From Streptomyces spinoverrucosus (GTDB taxonomy: Bacteria; Actinomycetota; Actinomycetes; Streptomycetales; Streptomycetaceae), in assembly GCF_006539505.1 (NCBI RefSeq), contig NZ_BJND01000033.1:1-64000 (forward strand): 64,000 nt of DNA, in the 5' to 3' direction. The translations under genes and the position numbers were made by a program. A model generated the notes under the pieces. The model had not been told where the DNA came from. It did no database searches and saw nothing but the letters and a program-made list of their open reading frames with translations. Below are positions 1-9,456 of the stretch, one piece after another (positions within the stretch are counted from its first letter, which is position 1; every line of letters begins with the position of its first letter).

Positions 1-580
1 GGCGGGTCGCCAGCCGGGCGACCCGCCGTTGCTGTTCCTCGGAGCCCAGGGCCTCCAGGAAGAGCGAGGCCGTGACCAGCATCTGGTCGACGTACAGCCC
101 CGCGAGCATCAGCAGATCGTCGTCGCTCCAGCCCTCGGCCGCGCGATCCTTGGCCAGTTCGGCCTTCACTTCCTCGGTGAACAGGGCCAGTTGACCGCGA
201 ATGGCCTCCCGCACCGGCTGGACCCCGCCGTGCTGCTCGCGGGCGATGAAGCGGACGTGGGCGGGGTGGGCCCGCACATGACCGCCGATCAACTCCACGG
301 CGCGGGTGATGCGTTCGTCGCTGTCACCGGCCGTGGACACGATGGTGCGGATCGTCGGGTGCAGACTGCTCAGCGCCTCCTCGACCAGGGCCACGCCGAG
401 GTCCGCGGTGGAGCGGAAGTGCCGGTAGAAGGCGGTCGGGGCGACACCGACCGCACGGGTGACCTCGCGCAGACCCAGGCTGCTCAGGCTCTGCTCCTCC
501 AGCAGCTCCAACGCGGCGTCCAGGAGCGCCTGTCGGGTCTTCTGCTTCTGCGCCTGCCGGATGCCGAGGGTGTGACTCAT
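1..580 (-). CDS. TetR-family regulator, FabR/DesT-like (3' end cut by window edge)
   Basis: The start is the ATG ending at 580 and the coding sequence runs off the left edge, leaving about 193 residues visible. The N-terminus (GIRQAQKQKTRQALLDAA, then LREVTRAVGVAPTAFYRHF around residues 37-56) is a TetR helix-turn-helix. It resembles E. coli FabR and Pseudomonas DesT, repressors of unsaturated fatty acid synthesis that sense acyl-CoA, more than generic TetR proteins. Two DNA sites resembling the FabR/DesT operator type lie in the divergent intergenic region, one directly before this start, which suggests autoregulation. The fatty-acid role is inferred from family likeness; no lipid gene is visible here. 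The reverse strand carries the gene and the forward reading frame is an antisense shadow. Confidence 0.85.
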   Translation of the reverse strand, partial: MSHTLGIRQAQKQKTRQALLDAALELLEEQSLSSLGLREVTRAVGVAPTAFYRHFRSTADLGVALVEEALSSLHPTIRTIVSTAGDSDERITRAVELIGGHVRAHPAHVRFIAREQHGGVQPVREAIRGQLALFTEEVKAELAKDRAAEGWSDDDLLMLAGLYVDQMLVTASLFLEALGSEEQQRRVARLATR

Positions 581-587
581 ACCATGC

Positions 588-605
588 AGTTAACAACTGT
601 TCTCT
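588..605. promoter_or_regulatory. Candidate FabR/DesT-type operator 1
   Basis: The sequence is AGTTAAC-AACT-GTTCTCT, an imperfect palindrome of the form AGTNAAC-N4-GTTNNCT. It sits 8-25 bp before the start of the TetR gene and would cover that gene's core promoter. It shares AGTNAACAASTGT with the site at 645-660. That it binds the adjacent regulator is inferred. Confidence 0.5.
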
Positions 606-630
606 GTAATTGGGAAGTCGTGCGGCGCGC

Positions 631-636
631 TAGACT
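631..636 (+). promoter_or_regulatory. Putative -10 hexamer TAGACT for the 696 gene
   Basis: TAGACT fits the HrdB -10 pattern and predicts a transcription start near 643, immediately before operator 2. No convincing -35 element was seen at 17 bp; a TTGGGA lies at a 15-bp spacing. Confidence 0.4.
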
Positions 637-644
637 GGGAAGTC

Positions 645-660
645 AGTGAACAAGTGTAAC
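645..660. promoter_or_regulatory. Candidate FabR/DesT-type operator 2
   Basis: AGTGAACAAGTGTAAC repeats the AGTNAACAASTGT core of operator 1, 57 bp away. The left half is an exact AGTGAAC; the right half is weaker. It lies at about +2 to +17 of the predicted transcript of the small membrane-protein gene at 696, a position suited to repression. Confidence 0.45.
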
Positions 661-695
661 TACAAGCGTTCACCGAAGCGGAGGGGACTCATCCC

Positions 696-863
696 ATGCT
701 CTTCCTGGTCGCCGCGCTCCTGCTGCTCGGCGTGGTCATGGGCACCGTGGCCCACGCGCCGATCGGCTTCACCCTCGTCACCGCCGCCGTGATCGCCGCC
801 TGGCTCGGCGTCTTCGCACTCCGTGAGCGTCACGGCCGTCGGCGCCGGACGCCGACCCACTGA
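696..863 (+). CDS. Small hydrophobic membrane protein (55 aa)
   Basis: An ATG at 696 is preceded by GAGGGG at 681-686. The product has two hydrophobic segments (about residues 2-19 and 24-43) followed by a basic tail (RERHGRRRRTPTH), so a two-helix inner-membrane protein with a cytoplasmic basic end is likely. It is divergent from the FabR-like repressor and behind two candidate operators, so it is a probable target of that regulator. It resembles no family I can name and the function is unknown. The next gene begins 16 bp after its stop, suggesting co-transcription. Confidence 0.65.
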   Translation: MLFLVAALLLLGVVMGTVAHAPIGFTLVTAAVIAAWLGVFALRERHGRRRRTPTH

Positions 864-879
864 CCGTCAGGAGCCCATC

Positions 880-1146
880 ATGCAACTGACCGCACCGGCC
901 AAGCGCCGCACCGGCATCCACGACACCGACGGCATGGCCGTCGCGTCCTTCGTCCTGGGCCTCCTGGGCCTTCTGGTCCTCAACATCTTCCTCGGCCCCA
1001 TCGCCATCGCCCTGGCCACCATCGCCCTCTGGCGCGGCACCAACCGCCGCTTCCGCGCCTACCTCGGCCTCGGCCTGGGCGTCGCGGACCTGCTGGTCCT
1101 GGCGGCATTCATGCAGGCGGACAACACGATTTCCTGGAGCTTCTGA
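880..1146 (+). CDS. DUF4190-like small membrane protein (88 aa)
   Basis: I chose the ATG at 880, with CAGGAG at 868-873 as ribosome binding site, over an in-frame upstream start that overlaps the preceding gene. Residues about 18-42 and 60-78 form two membrane helices ([20 protein letters not shown] and [18 protein letters not shown]) joined by a short basic loop, the layout of the DUF4190 family. The function is unknown. It lies 16 bp after the 55-residue membrane protein, so the two probably form a small operon repressed by the divergent TetR protein. Confidence 0.75.
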   Translation: MQLTAPAKRRTGIHDTDGMAVASFVLGLLGLLVLNIFLGPIAIALATIALWRGTNRRFRAYLGLGLGVADLLVLAAFMQADNTISWSF

Positions 1147-1218
1147 GGGCGACCTACGACTAGAGGGGGTGGACACCAACCCCGGCCAACCTCGAAACCA
1201 GCCAAGGACCGCCGCGCG

Positions 1219-1224
1219 TAGAAT
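1219..1224 (+). promoter_or_regulatory. Putative -10 hexamer TAGAAT of the cysteine desulfurase gene
   Basis: TAGAAT lies 10 bp before the ATG at 1235, so transcription would start about 0-4 nt before the start codon, giving a near-leaderless mRNA. No clear -35 element was recognised. Confidence 0.5.
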
Positions 1225-1234
1225 CGGCGTCACC

Positions 1235-2398
1235 ATGGCATACCTCGACCACGCCGCGACCACCCCGATGCTCCCGGAGGCGGCAGAGGCACTCACCGCC
1301 CACCTGCGCAGTACGGGCAACGCCTCCTCCCTCCACGCATCCGGCCGCCAGGCCCGCCGCACCGTCGAGGAAGCCCGCGAGACCCTCGCGGAAGCCCTCG
1401 GCGCCCGCCCCAGCGAGGTCGTCTTCACCTCCGGCGGCACCGAGGCCGACAACCTCGCCGTCAAGGGCCTGTACTGGTCCCGGCGTGACGCCGACCCGGC
1501 CCGCACCCGGGTCCTGGCCAGCCCCGTCGAGCACCACGCCGTCCTGGACGCCGTCCACTGGCTCGGCGAACACGAGGGCGCCACCGTCGAGTACCTCCCC
1601 GTCGACTCCTACGGCCGGGTCCACCCCGAGGCCCTGCGCGAGGCCATCGCCCGCAACCCCGACGACGTCGCCCTCGCCACCGTCATGTGGGCGAACAACG
1701 AGATCGGCACGGTCCTGCCGATCCGCGAACTCGCCGAGACGGCCGCCGAGTTCGGCGTACCGCTGCACTCCGACGCCGTCCAGGCCTTCGGCCAGCTCCC
1801 GGTCGACTTCGCCGCCTCCGGCCTCGCCGCGATGACCGTCTCCGGCCACAAGATCGGCGGCCCGTACGGCATCGGCGCGCTGATCCTGGGCCGTGAGTAC
1901 AGCCCCGTACCCGTCCTGCACGGCGGCGGCCAGGAGCGTCACGTCCGCTCCGGCACCCTCGACGTCCCCGCCATCGCCTCCTTCGCCGTGGCCGGCCGGC
2001 ACGCCGCCGAGCACCGCGAGCAGTTCGCCCGCGAGATCGGCGCCCTGCGCGACGACCTGATCGACGTGGTCCGTACGGCGGTGCCGGACGCGATCCTCGG
2101 CGGTGACCCGGTGAACCGCCTCCCGGCCAACGCCCACTTCACGTTCCCCGGCTGCGAGGGCGACTCCCTGCTGCTGCTCCTGGACGCCCAGGGCATCGAG
2201 TGCTCCACCGGCTCCGCCTGCACCGCCGGAGTCGCCCAGCCCAGCCACGTCCTGCTCGCCACCGGCACCGACCCGGACCTGGCCCGCGGCACCCTCCGCT
2301 TCTCCCTCGGCCACACCTCCACGACGGCCGACGCCGAGGCGGTGGCCAAGGCCATCGGACCGGCGGTGGAACGGGCCCGCGCGGCAGGGCTGACGTAA
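1235..2398 (+). CDS. Cysteine desulfurase (NifS/IscS type)
   Basis: This PLP enzyme of aminotransferase class V removes sulfur from L-cysteine as an enzyme-bound persulfide. The 387-residue product starts [12 protein letters not shown], the usual family N-terminus, which supports the ATG at 1235 over upstream in-frame codons. Visible landmarks are the HHAV motif near residue 102, the PLP lysine in [10 protein letters not shown] near residue 206, and the mobile catalytic-cysteine loop [10 protein letters not shown] near residue 327. mnmA lies 740 bp downstream with only a divergent amidase between them. The most economical role is therefore to supply sulfur for tRNA 2-thiouridine synthesis, although Fe-S assembly use cannot be excluded. 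Confidence 0.95.
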   Translation: MAYLDHAATTPMLPEAAEALTAHLRSTGNASSLHASGRQARRTVEEARETLAEALGARPSEVVFTSGGTEADNLAVKGLYWSRRDADPARTRVLASPVEHHAVLDAVHWLGEHEGATVEYLPVDSYGRVHPEALREAIARNPDDVALATVMWANNEIGTVLPIRELAETAAEFGVPLHSDAVQAFGQLPVDFAASGLAAMTVSGHKIGGPYGIGALILGREYSPVPVLHGGGQERHVRSGTLDVPAIASFAVAGRHAAEHREQFAREIGALRDDLIDVVRTAVPDAILGGDPVNRLPANAHFTFPGCEGDSLLLLLDAQGIECSTGSACTAGVAQPSHVLLATGTDPDLARGTLRFSLGHTSTTADAEAVAKAIGPAVERARAAGLT

Positions 2399-2405
2399 TC
2401 CCGCG

Positions 2406-3077
2406 TCAGGCCGGCGTCGCAGCCGAGCTCGCCTGCCGTACGAGCTTCATGTACCGGTCCCAGTCCCAGTGCTCCCCGGGATCGGTGTGGTCGGTGCCCG
2501 GCACCTCCACGTGCCCGATGATGTGCTCGCGGTCGACGGGTATGCCGTACCGCGCGCATATCCCAGCCGTGAGGCGGGCGGACGCGGCGTACATCGCGTC
2601 CGTGAAGTCCTGCGGGCGGTCGACGAAGCCCGCGTGCTCGATGCCGACGCTGCGTTCGTTGTAGTCGCGGTTGCCCGCGTGGTACGCCACATCCAGCTCG
2701 CGGATCATCTGCGCGATGTGGCCGTCCTTGCGGACGATGTAGTGCGACGCCGCTCCGTGCCCCGGGTCCTGGAAGACCCTCACCGCGCTGTCGAAGCTGC
2801 CCTGGGTGACATGGATGATCACCATGTCGATCGTGTAGTCGTCCGGCCGGTCCGCCCGCCGCCAGTTCGCCGACGAGGCCGCCACCCAGCGCGCGCCCGT
2901 GTAGTCGACGGCCCCCGCCACCCGCGGCTTCTCCACCCCGGGCACCTGCCACCACAGCTGCGACAGCTCGTCCCGCGCCAGCACGGCACCCGTGCCCACC
3001 GCGGCCGCGGCCCCGCCGATGATCAGCGCGCGCCGCCCGATCCGCCGGTCCTGGCCGCCGCCCTTCGTCTGCTCCAT
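2406..3077 (-). CDS. N-acetylmuramoyl-L-alanine amidase (Amidase_2), Tat-type signal
   Basis: The 223-residue protein starts at 3077 (MEQTKGGG). A twin-arginine-like signal ([12 protein letters not shown] followed by an Ala/Gly-rich hydrophobic stretch, about residues 12-36) predicts export. The body is an Amidase_2/PGRP zinc amidase: VIIHVTQGS near residue 83 holds the first zinc histidine, and [16 protein letters not shown] near residue 193 holds a further metal/catalytic region. It would cleave the bond between N-acetylmuramic acid and L-alanine in peptidoglycan, in wall turnover. It is encoded opposite to the sulfur-transfer genes on either side, and its start is divergent from mnmA with 60 bp between. 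A much longer open frame extends over mnmA but has reversed codon bias and is not coding. Confidence 0.9.
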   Translation of the reverse strand: MEQTKGGGQDRRIGRRALIIGGAAAAVGTGAVLARDELSQLWWQVPGVEKPRVAGAVDYTGARWVAASSANWRRADRPDDYTIDMVIIHVTQGSFDSAVRVFQDPGHGAASHYIVRKDGHIAQMIRELDVAYHAGNRDYNERSVGIEHAGFVDRPQDFTDAMYAASARLTAGICARYGIPVDREHIIGHVEVPGTDHTDPGEHWDWDRYMKLVRQASSAATPA

Positions 3078-3137
3078 GTGATCGAGAACGGATACTCGCG
3101 GGCTCTGGTTCCCGCGCCCCCGTACCCTGGAAGGGCT

Positions 3138-4268
3138 ATGACTGACACCCCGCAGCGCTCCCGCCCCCTCCGCGTCCTCGCCGCCATGTCCGGCGGGGTC
3201 GACTCCGCCGTCGCCGCCGCCCGCGCGGCCGAGGCGGGCCACGACGTGACCGGAGTCCATCTCGCGCTCTCCGCGAACCCGCAGTCGTTCCGCACGGGCG
3301 CGCGGGGCTGCTGCACCATCGAGGACTCCCGCGACGCCCGCCGCGCCGCCGACGTCATCGGCATCCCGTTCTACGTCTGGGACCTCGCCGACCGCTTCCG
3401 CGAGGACGTCGTGGAGGACTTCGTCGCCGAGTACGAGGCGGGCCGCACGCCCAACCCGTGCCTGCGCTGCAACGAGAAGATCAAGTTCGCCGCGCTGCTG
3501 GACAAGGCGCTGGCGCTGGGCTTCGACGCGGTCTGCACCGGGCACTACGCGAAGATCGTGACCCTGCCCGACGGCAGCCGCGAGCTGCACCGCGCCTCCG
3601 ACATGGCCAAGGACCAGTCGTACGTCCTCGGTGTACTGGACGAGAAGCAGCTCGCGCACGCGATGTTCCCGCTCGGTGACACGGTCACCACAAAGGACGA
3701 GATCCGCGCGGAGGCCGAGCGCCGGGGCCTGGCGGTGGCCAAGAAGCCGGACTCGCACGACATCTGCTTCATCGCCGACGGCGACACCCAGGGCTTCCTG
3801 GCGAACCGGCTCGGCCGGGCGGAGGGCGACATCGTCGACGAGTCCGGCACCAAGCTGGGCACCCACGACGGGGCGTACGGCTTCACCATCGGCCAGCGCA
3901 AGGGGCTCAGGATCGGCACCCCCGCGCCCGACGGCAAGCCGCGCTACGTCCTCGACATCTCGCCGGTGAACAACACGGTCACCGTGGGCCCCGCCGAGGC
4001 CCTCGACGTCTCGGCGCTCACCGCGATCAAGCCCCGCTGGTGCGGCGCCGCCCCGGTCGGCCCCGGCACCTACACCGCCCAGCTGCGCGCCCACGGCGGC
4101 GAGACCGAGGTGACCGCGGAGCTCATCGACGGCGAACTCCAGGTGACCTTCACCGAGCCGGTCCGGGGCGTGGCCCCGGGCCAGGCGATCGTTCTGTACG
4201 ACGGCACGCGCGTGGTCGGCTCGGCGACCATCGCGTCGACCACGCGCGCGACGGCGGGCGTGGCCTGA
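3138..4268 (+). CDS. mnmA: tRNA-specific 2-thiouridylase MnmA
   Basis: This ATP-dependent enzyme makes the 2-thiouridine at U34 of tRNAs for Lys, Glu and Gln, taking sulfur from a cysteine desulfurase relay. The 376-residue product has the PP-loop SGGVDS at about residues 17-22, the catalytic cysteine in [12 protein letters not shown] near residue 114, and the second cysteine in SHDICFI near residue 212. The C-terminal beta-barrel with QRKGLRIG and [15 protein letters not shown] is also present. The upstream nifS-type gene is the likely sulfur donor. The start was chosen because [20 protein letters not shown] gives the normal family length. The TACCCT near 3123 could be its -10. Confidence 0.97.
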   Translation: MTDTPQRSRPLRVLAAMSGGVDSAVAAARAAEAGHDVTGVHLALSANPQSFRTGARGCCTIEDSRDARRAADVIGIPFYVWDLADRFREDVVEDFVAEYEAGRTPNPCLRCNEKIKFAALLDKALALGFDAVCTGHYAKIVTLPDGSRELHRASDMAKDQSYVLGVLDEKQLAHAMFPLGDTVTTKDEIRAEAERRGLAVAKKPDSHDICFIADGDTQGFLANRLGRAEGDIVDESGTKLGTHDGAYGFTIGQRKGLRIGTPAPDGKPRYVLDISPVNNTVTVGPAEALDVSALTAIKPRWCGAAPVGPGTYTAQLRAHGGETEVTAELIDGELQVTFTEPVRGVAPGQAIVLYDGTRVVGSATIASTTRATAGVA

Positions 4269-4299
4269 ACCGACCGGCTCAGGCCACCTTGTAGGAAGG

Positions 4300-4635
4300 T
4301 CAGGCCACCTCCACCTCGTAGAAGCAGAGGTGGTCCTTGATCGCGGCCACGTCCGGCTTGGGTTCCGGGTAGGACCAGACGAGGTCCGCGGCGTCCGGCA
4401 GCGACCAGTAGGACGCCGTGCCCTTGAACGGGCAGACGGTGTGGGTCTCCGACGGGGTGAGCAGGTCGAGCCGGACGTCCTGCGGCGGGATGTAGTAGCG
4501 CACGGGGCAGCCCGTCTCCCGCAGGACAAGGGGCCGGTCGCTCTCCGCCAGCACCTGCCCGTCGTGGACGACGCGCACGCGCTGCGTGCCCTGCTCGATG
4601 GTGATCGTGTGGCCTCGGGTCGTGTTCTGCGTCAT
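4300..4635 (-). CDS. DUF427 domain protein
   Basis: This 111-residue protein matches the DUF427 fold pattern: a beta-rich chain with VRVVHDGQVLAESDRPLVLRE early, CPVRYYIPPQDVR in the middle, and CPFKGTASYWSL plus DLVWSYPEP late. Members are small, probably soluble proteins of unknown biochemical function. The gene is convergent with mnmA (31 bp between stops) and divergent from the LOG-family gene (51 bp between starts), and no ribosome binding site is obvious, so it may be leaderless. Confidence 0.8.
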   Translation of the reverse strand: MTQNTTRGHTITIEQGTQRVRVVHDGQVLAESDRPLVLRETGCPVRYYIPPQDVRLDLLTPSETHTVCPFKGTASYWSLPDAADLVWSYPEPKPDVAAIKDHLCFYEVEVA

Positions 4636-4686
4636 GTCGGGAAAAGCGCTCGCGGGCGCCCGGTTCTTCCCCCGTACGGTTGCTCC

Positions 4687-5226
4687 ATGAATATCTGCGT
4701 CTTCCTCTCCGCCGCCGACCTCGACGACCGCTACACGCGCCCCGCGCGCGAGTTCGCGAAACTGCTGGGCAAGGGCGGGCACACGCTGGTGTGGGGCGGT
4801 TCGGACGTCGGCCTGATGAAGGTGGTGGCCGACGGCGTGCAGGAGGCGGGCGGACGCCTCGTGGGCGTCTCCGTGGAATTCCTGGCGGCCAAGGCGCGCC
4901 AGGGCGTCGACGAGATGGTGATCGCCAGGGATCTGGCCGAGCGCAAGAAGCTGCTCCTGGAGAAGTCCGACGCCGTGGTGATCATGGTGGGCGGCACCGG
5001 CACGCTCGACGAGGCCACGGAGATCCTGGAGCTGAAGAAGCACGGCCACACCGACAAGCCCGTGGTGCTGCTGAACACCGCGGGCTTCTACGACGGCCTG
5101 AAGGAGCAGTTCCGCCGCATGGAGGACGAGGGGTTCCTGCCCCGGCCGCTGGCCGACCTGGTGTTCTTCGCGGCGGAGCCGGTGGGTGCGCTGGCGTACC
5201 TGGAGGAGAGCCGGGGCGTGGCGTGA
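4687..5226 (+). CDS. LOG-family (lysine decarboxylase-like) phosphoribohydrolase
   Basis: The 179-residue product carries the LOG signature: AERKKLLLEKSDAVVIMVGGTG near residues 80-101, with GGTGTLDEATE as the PGGxGTxxE nucleotide-binding motif. LOG proteins release the base and ribose 5-phosphate from nucleoside monophosphates, and cytokinin ribotides in plants. In bacteria many are annotated as lysine decarboxylases without evidence. The physiological substrate here is unknown. The gene is divergent from DUF427 and is followed 30 bp downstream by an SDR, so the two may share a transcript. Confidence 0.85.
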   Translation: MNICVFLSAADLDDRYTRPAREFAKLLGKGGHTLVWGGSDVGLMKVVADGVQEAGGRLVGVSVEFLAAKARQGVDEMVIARDLAERKKLLLEKSDAVVIMVGGTGTLDEATEILELKKHGHTDKPVVLLNTAGFYDGLKEQFRRMEDEGFLPRPLADLVFFAAEPVGALAYLEESRGVA

Positions 5227-5256
5227 TGACACGCGGGTGATGCGAGCATGGCGGGC

Positions 5257-5946
5257 ATGGCTACACATGTGATCACCGGGGCGGGTTCCGGCATCGGCGC
5301 GGCCGTGGCCCGCCGTCTGCACGCGCGCGGGGACGACCTCGTGCTGCACGCGCGCGACGCGGGCCGCGCGAAGGAACTGGCCGCCGAGTTCCCCGGGGCG
5401 AGGACCCTCGTCGGCGACCTCGCGGACCCCGACCGGCTGAGCTGGGCGCTGTCCCACCAGACGCTGCCGGACCGGGTGGACTCCCTGCTGCACATCGCCG
5501 GCGTGGTCGACCTGGGCCCGGTCGGCGACCTCACCCCCAAGACCTGGCGTCACCAGCTCAACGTCAACCTCATCGCCCCCGCCGAGCTCACCCGTCTTCT
5601 CCTGCCCCAACTGCGCGCCGCCCGCGGCCACGTGGTCTTCGTGAACTCGGGCGCGGGGCTGAACGCCCACGCCGACTGGTCCGCGTACGCGGCCTCCAAG
5701 CACGGCCTGAAGGCCCTCGCCGACTCCCTGCGCCACGAGGAGCACGCGGGCGGCGTCCGCGTCACCTCCGTCTATCCCGGCCGCACGGCGAGCCCCATGC
5801 AGGCCAAGGTCCACCAGCAGGAGGGCAAGGAGTACGACCCGTCGAAGTGGATCGACCCGGAGTCCGTCGCCACGACGATCCTGATGGCCCTGGACCTGCC
5901 GAGGGACGCGGAGGTGAACGACCTGACAGTGCGGCCGGGGCGGTGA
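5257..5946 (+). CDS. Short-chain dehydrogenase/reductase
   Basis: This is a classical SDR of 229 residues. The nucleotide motif VITGAGSGIG is at residues 4-13, NVNLIAP near residue 107, the catalytic serine in FVNSGAGLNAH near residue 131 and YAASKHG near residue 146, completing Ser-Tyr-Lys. The NAD(P) substrate is unknown. I prefer the second of two in-frame ATGs (5257 rather than 5248), since it places the Rossmann strand at the very N-terminus as in most SDRs; the longer form adds only three residues. It lies in a run of co-directional genes from the LOG gene to ligA. Confidence 0.9.
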   Translation: MATHVITGAGSGIGAAVARRLHARGDDLVLHARDAGRAKELAAEFPGARTLVGDLADPDRLSWALSHQTLPDRVDSLLHIAGVVDLGPVGDLTPKTWRHQLNVNLIAPAELTRLLLPQLRAARGHVVFVNSGAGLNAHADWSAYAASKHGLKALADSLRHEEHAGGVRVTSVYPGRTASPMQAKVHQQEGKEYDPSKWIDPESVATTILMALDLPRDAEVNDLTVRPGR

Positions 5947-5978
5947 AATCGGCGGCAGGCGTTCCGTAGGCTGCCGGA

Positions 5979-6986
5979 GTGAGCGAAAACAGCCAGTTCC
6001 ACTTCGGTGCCGCCACCGGCGTCGGTTCCCTGCCGGGCGGGGACGCCCGTGAGGCCGCCAAGACCGTCACCGGGTCCTTCGAGGACTTCCCGTTCCTGCC
6101 CGAGCTGCCCGCGCGGGGGCCCGGCGCCGACATGATCGGGCGGACCGCCGGGATGCTCGTCGAGCTGTACGCGCGCGTGGAGCCCAGTGGCTGGCGGCTC
6201 GGGGACCGGCCGGGACGGGACACCAAGCGGGCGTGGTCGTGGCTCGGCGAGGACCTCGACGCCCTGGAGGAGTTCACGCAGGGGTACGAGGGCCCGCTGA
6301 AGGTGCAGGCCGTGGGGCCGTGGACGCTCGCCGCGGCCATCGAGCTGAAGAACGGCGAGGCGGTCCTGTCCGACCCCGGCGCATGCCGCGACCTCGCCGC
6401 CTCCCTCACCGAGGGCCTGCGCCTGCACCTGGACGAGGTGCGGCGGCGTATCCCCGGCGCCCGGCTCGTGCTCCAGCTCGACGAGCCCTCCCTCACCGCC
6501 GTACTGCGCGGCCAGGTGCGGAGCGCCAGCGGCTACCGCACCCACCGAGCCGTCGACCGGCAGATCGTCGAGGCCACGCTCCGGGACGTCGTCGGCGTGC
6601 ACGACGGCGGCCCGGTCGTGGTCCACTCCTGCGCCCCCGACGTCCCGTTCGCGCTGCTGCGCCGGGCCGGTGCCGCCGCCGTCTCCTTCGACTTCTCGCT
6701 TCTCACCGAGCGTGACGACGACGCGATCGGCGAGGCCGTGGAGGGCGGCACCCGGCTGTTCGCCGGTGTCGTGCCGAGCACGGACGGCCCATTGTCAGAC
6801 CCTGCCGGTAGCGTCATGGGTGTCAGGACGCTGTGGCGCAGGCTGGGGCTGTCACCGGGGCTTCTTCCGGAGGCGGTCACGGTCACGCCCACGTGCGGAC
6901 TCGCGGGCGCTTCCCCCGAGTACGCGCGCAGGGCCCTCGCCCACTGCGTCCGGGCGGCGAGATCCCTCGCGGACAACCCTGAGTAA
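5979..6986 (+). CDS. Cobalamin-independent methionine synthase (MetE C-half)-like protein
   Basis: The 335-residue product begins with GTG at 5979, 6 nt after a TAGGCT hexamer (5967-5972), so the mRNA is probably leaderless. It aligns in outline with the C-terminal catalytic barrel of MetE. It has GVGSLPGGD at the start, LQLDEPSL near residue 165, and zinc-ligand segments VVVHSCAPDVPF (His/Cys) near residue 210 and TPTCGLAG (Cys) near residue 305. The N-terminal half of MetE is missing, as in archaeal and actinobacterial short homologues whose methyl donor is uncertain, so function as a true methionine synthase is inferred. ligA follows after 15 bp. Confidence 0.85.
   Translation: MSENSQFHFGAATGVGSLPGGDAREAAKTVTGSFEDFPFLPELPARGPGADMIGRTAGMLVELYARVEPSGWRLGDRPGRDTKRAWSWLGEDLDALEEFTQGYEGPLKVQAVGPWTLAAAIELKNGEAVLSDPGACRDLAASLTEGLRLHLDEVRRRIPGARLVLQLDEPSLTAVLRGQVRSASGYRTHRAVDRQIVEATLRDVVGVHDGGPVVVHSCAPDVPFALLRRAGAAAVSFDFSLLTERDDDAIGEAVEGGTRLFAGVVPSTDGPLSDPAGSVMGVRTLWRRLGLSPGLLPEAVTVTPTCGLAGASPEYARRALAHCVRAARSLADNPE
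6792..6814 (+). promoter_or_regulatory. RecA-NDp/PafBC-type DNA-damage promoter motif before ligA
   Basis: TTGTCAGAC, 8 nt, then TAGCGT match the SOS-independent recA-type promoter pattern of actinobacteria (TTGTCRGT-N8-TANNNT, activated by PafBC in mycobacteria). It lies inside the 3' part of the MetE-like gene and predicts a start near 6821, about 180 nt before ligA. Confidence 0.65.
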
Positions 6987-9197
<2,211 letters not shown>

Positions 9198-9456
9198 CGG
9201 TTGAGGAACACCCGATCGGCGCATATCAGATGCATACGGGCGGCCGGGGCGCATTCGGGCAACCGTCGACGACCGCTGCCCGTGGAAGCCTTCTGCGGCC
9301 TACTGTTGAGGTGTGCACCTGCCGTGCCCAGCTGCGGTTGGGGCATTCCCTTGCTCCTGGCGAGCACGGGGAACGGTTTTCCAACGCGGTGCCGTTGATG
9401 GATGTCGGGCAACGGGCCGCGTGGCGTGGGCACCGCCGGCTGTGAGAGGGACGGGA

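Noticed and set aside
29-649. Long plus-strand open frame antisense to the TetR gene
   Set aside because: The opposite strand encodes a clear TetR helix-turn-helix; the plus frame is a shadow of third-position GC.
2406-4529. A 707-codon minus-strand open frame spanning mnmA and the amidase
   Set aside because: Only the 3' third (2406-3077) has proper codon bias and an amidase domain; the rest is antisense to mnmA, which has every catalytic motif.
9313-9456. Upstream GTG start (9313) for the GGDEF-EAL protein
   Set aside because: TACTGT before it would allow a leaderless start, but the added 48 residues have poor codon bias and ATG 9457 has a good ribosome binding site; kept only as an alternative.
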